This document shows positions 63,878-64,000 of a DNA stretch of 64,000 nucleotides, in pieces. Position 1 is the first letter of the stretch, and each line of letters begins with the position of its first letter. Location of the stretch: NCBI GenBank assembly GCA_037783545.1, contig JBBELK010000449.1, positions 62,001-126,000 of the forward strand, read 5' to 3'. The stretch is from Henricia sp. BOLD:AAB3569 (taxonomy: Eukaryota; Echinodermata; Asteroidea; Spinulosida; Echinasteridae). A model generated the notes under the pieces. It was not told where the DNA came from. It made no database searches and saw only the letters and a list, made by a program, of their open reading frames with translations. The position numbers and the translations under genes are program-made.

Positions 63878-64000
63878 TTGACATGGCCCAGTTTGGGACG
63901 GGATTTTGGTCAAAGTGTGGTCCAAACGTCGGCAAATTTGGAGATCGAAAAATGTTCCGACGAACTTCAAATTTTGCATGCTCCAAAGACTCTATATTGC

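Larger units (their letters stand above)
51729..64000 (+). repeat. Satellite B module 3 (at least 12272 bp)
   Basis: Runs off the right edge. The 5' part to about 55620 is a copy of module 2: private variants line up at offsets 7232 (to about 52390), 6937-6936 (to about 53900) and 5160 (from about 54200). The offset steps equal the loss of one and then six monomers. Past 55620 the array is marked by new variants: AATTTCGAGG, CTCCCCCAACC, GGTCGAGAAATG, ACACACATC and CGAACTTAAAATT. These recur at 1776 bp (six monomers), 4328 bp and 1664 bp. Five monomers have a 56-bp deletion, listed separately. Confidence 0.95.

Noticed and set aside
43387-64000. CRISPR array
   Set aside because: The repeated unit is 296 bp with no short repeat/unique spacer structure; the entire unit repeats.
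1-64000. CENP-B box
   Set aside because: Candidates such as TTTCGCCGGGAAATGG in B and TTTCGTCTGAAGTGG in A do not fit the TTCGnnnnAnnCGGG core.
1-64000. Telomeric or simple-sequence repeats
   Set aside because: No run of a telomere-like hexamer or heptamer and no microsatellite other than the short A run in B.
1-64000. Ribosomal spacer sub-repeats
   Set aside because: No 18S, 5.8S, 28S or 5S sequence is visible, and the arrays are far longer than usual spacer sub-repeats; nothing positive supports this reading.

Overview
The whole window is tandem-repeat (satellite) DNA. I find no supportable protein gene, RNA gene, mobile element, telomere repeat or unique sequence in 64 kb. All monomers run head-to-tail in one orientation. 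Long arrays with higher-order repeats (HORs) and no genes suggest a eukaryotic centromeric, pericentromeric or other heterochromatic block. I do not recognise the repeats and cannot name the organism. CpG dinucleotides are still common in both monomers, so heavy CpG decay is not obvious.

Two satellite families are present. Family A has a monomer of about 205 bp and fills 1-43386 (roughly 210 copies), plus two small islands at 43904-44496 and 50931-51728. Family B has a 296-bp monomer and fills 43387-43903, 44497-50930 and 51729 to the window's right edge (about 65 copies). The left edge also lies inside an array, so neither outer boundary is visible.

The A array is a patchwork of HORs with different periods: a 1230-bp hexamer at the left edge; a 749-bp unit with two internal deletions; blocks repeated at 4101, 2256 and 1845 bp; a pentamer of about 1024 bp; an 11-mer of 2230 bp that gives way to a 13-mer of 2642 bp (both tagged by a 177-bp short monomer); then 1643-, 1437-, 615-, 1026- and 410-bp units. 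Fragments of the 2642-bp HOR reappear about 10 kb downstream.

The right third is a composite HOR. Its A module (798 or 593 bp) is followed by a B module of increasing length (517, 6434, more than 12272 bp). All three A-to-B junctions share one breakpoint and both B-to-A junctions share another. The long B modules are copies of one another that differ by whole-monomer losses.

A and B are related. A 65-bp core aligns without gaps at about 48 of 65 positions, and similarity seems to continue over much of the A monomer. B looks like an A-type backbone carrying an extra segment of about 100 bp that holds three short inverted repeats. The A-to-B breakpoint and an independent 56-bp deletion in five B monomers both fall within about 11 bp downstream of the third inverted repeat. 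Alignments and counts were made by eye.
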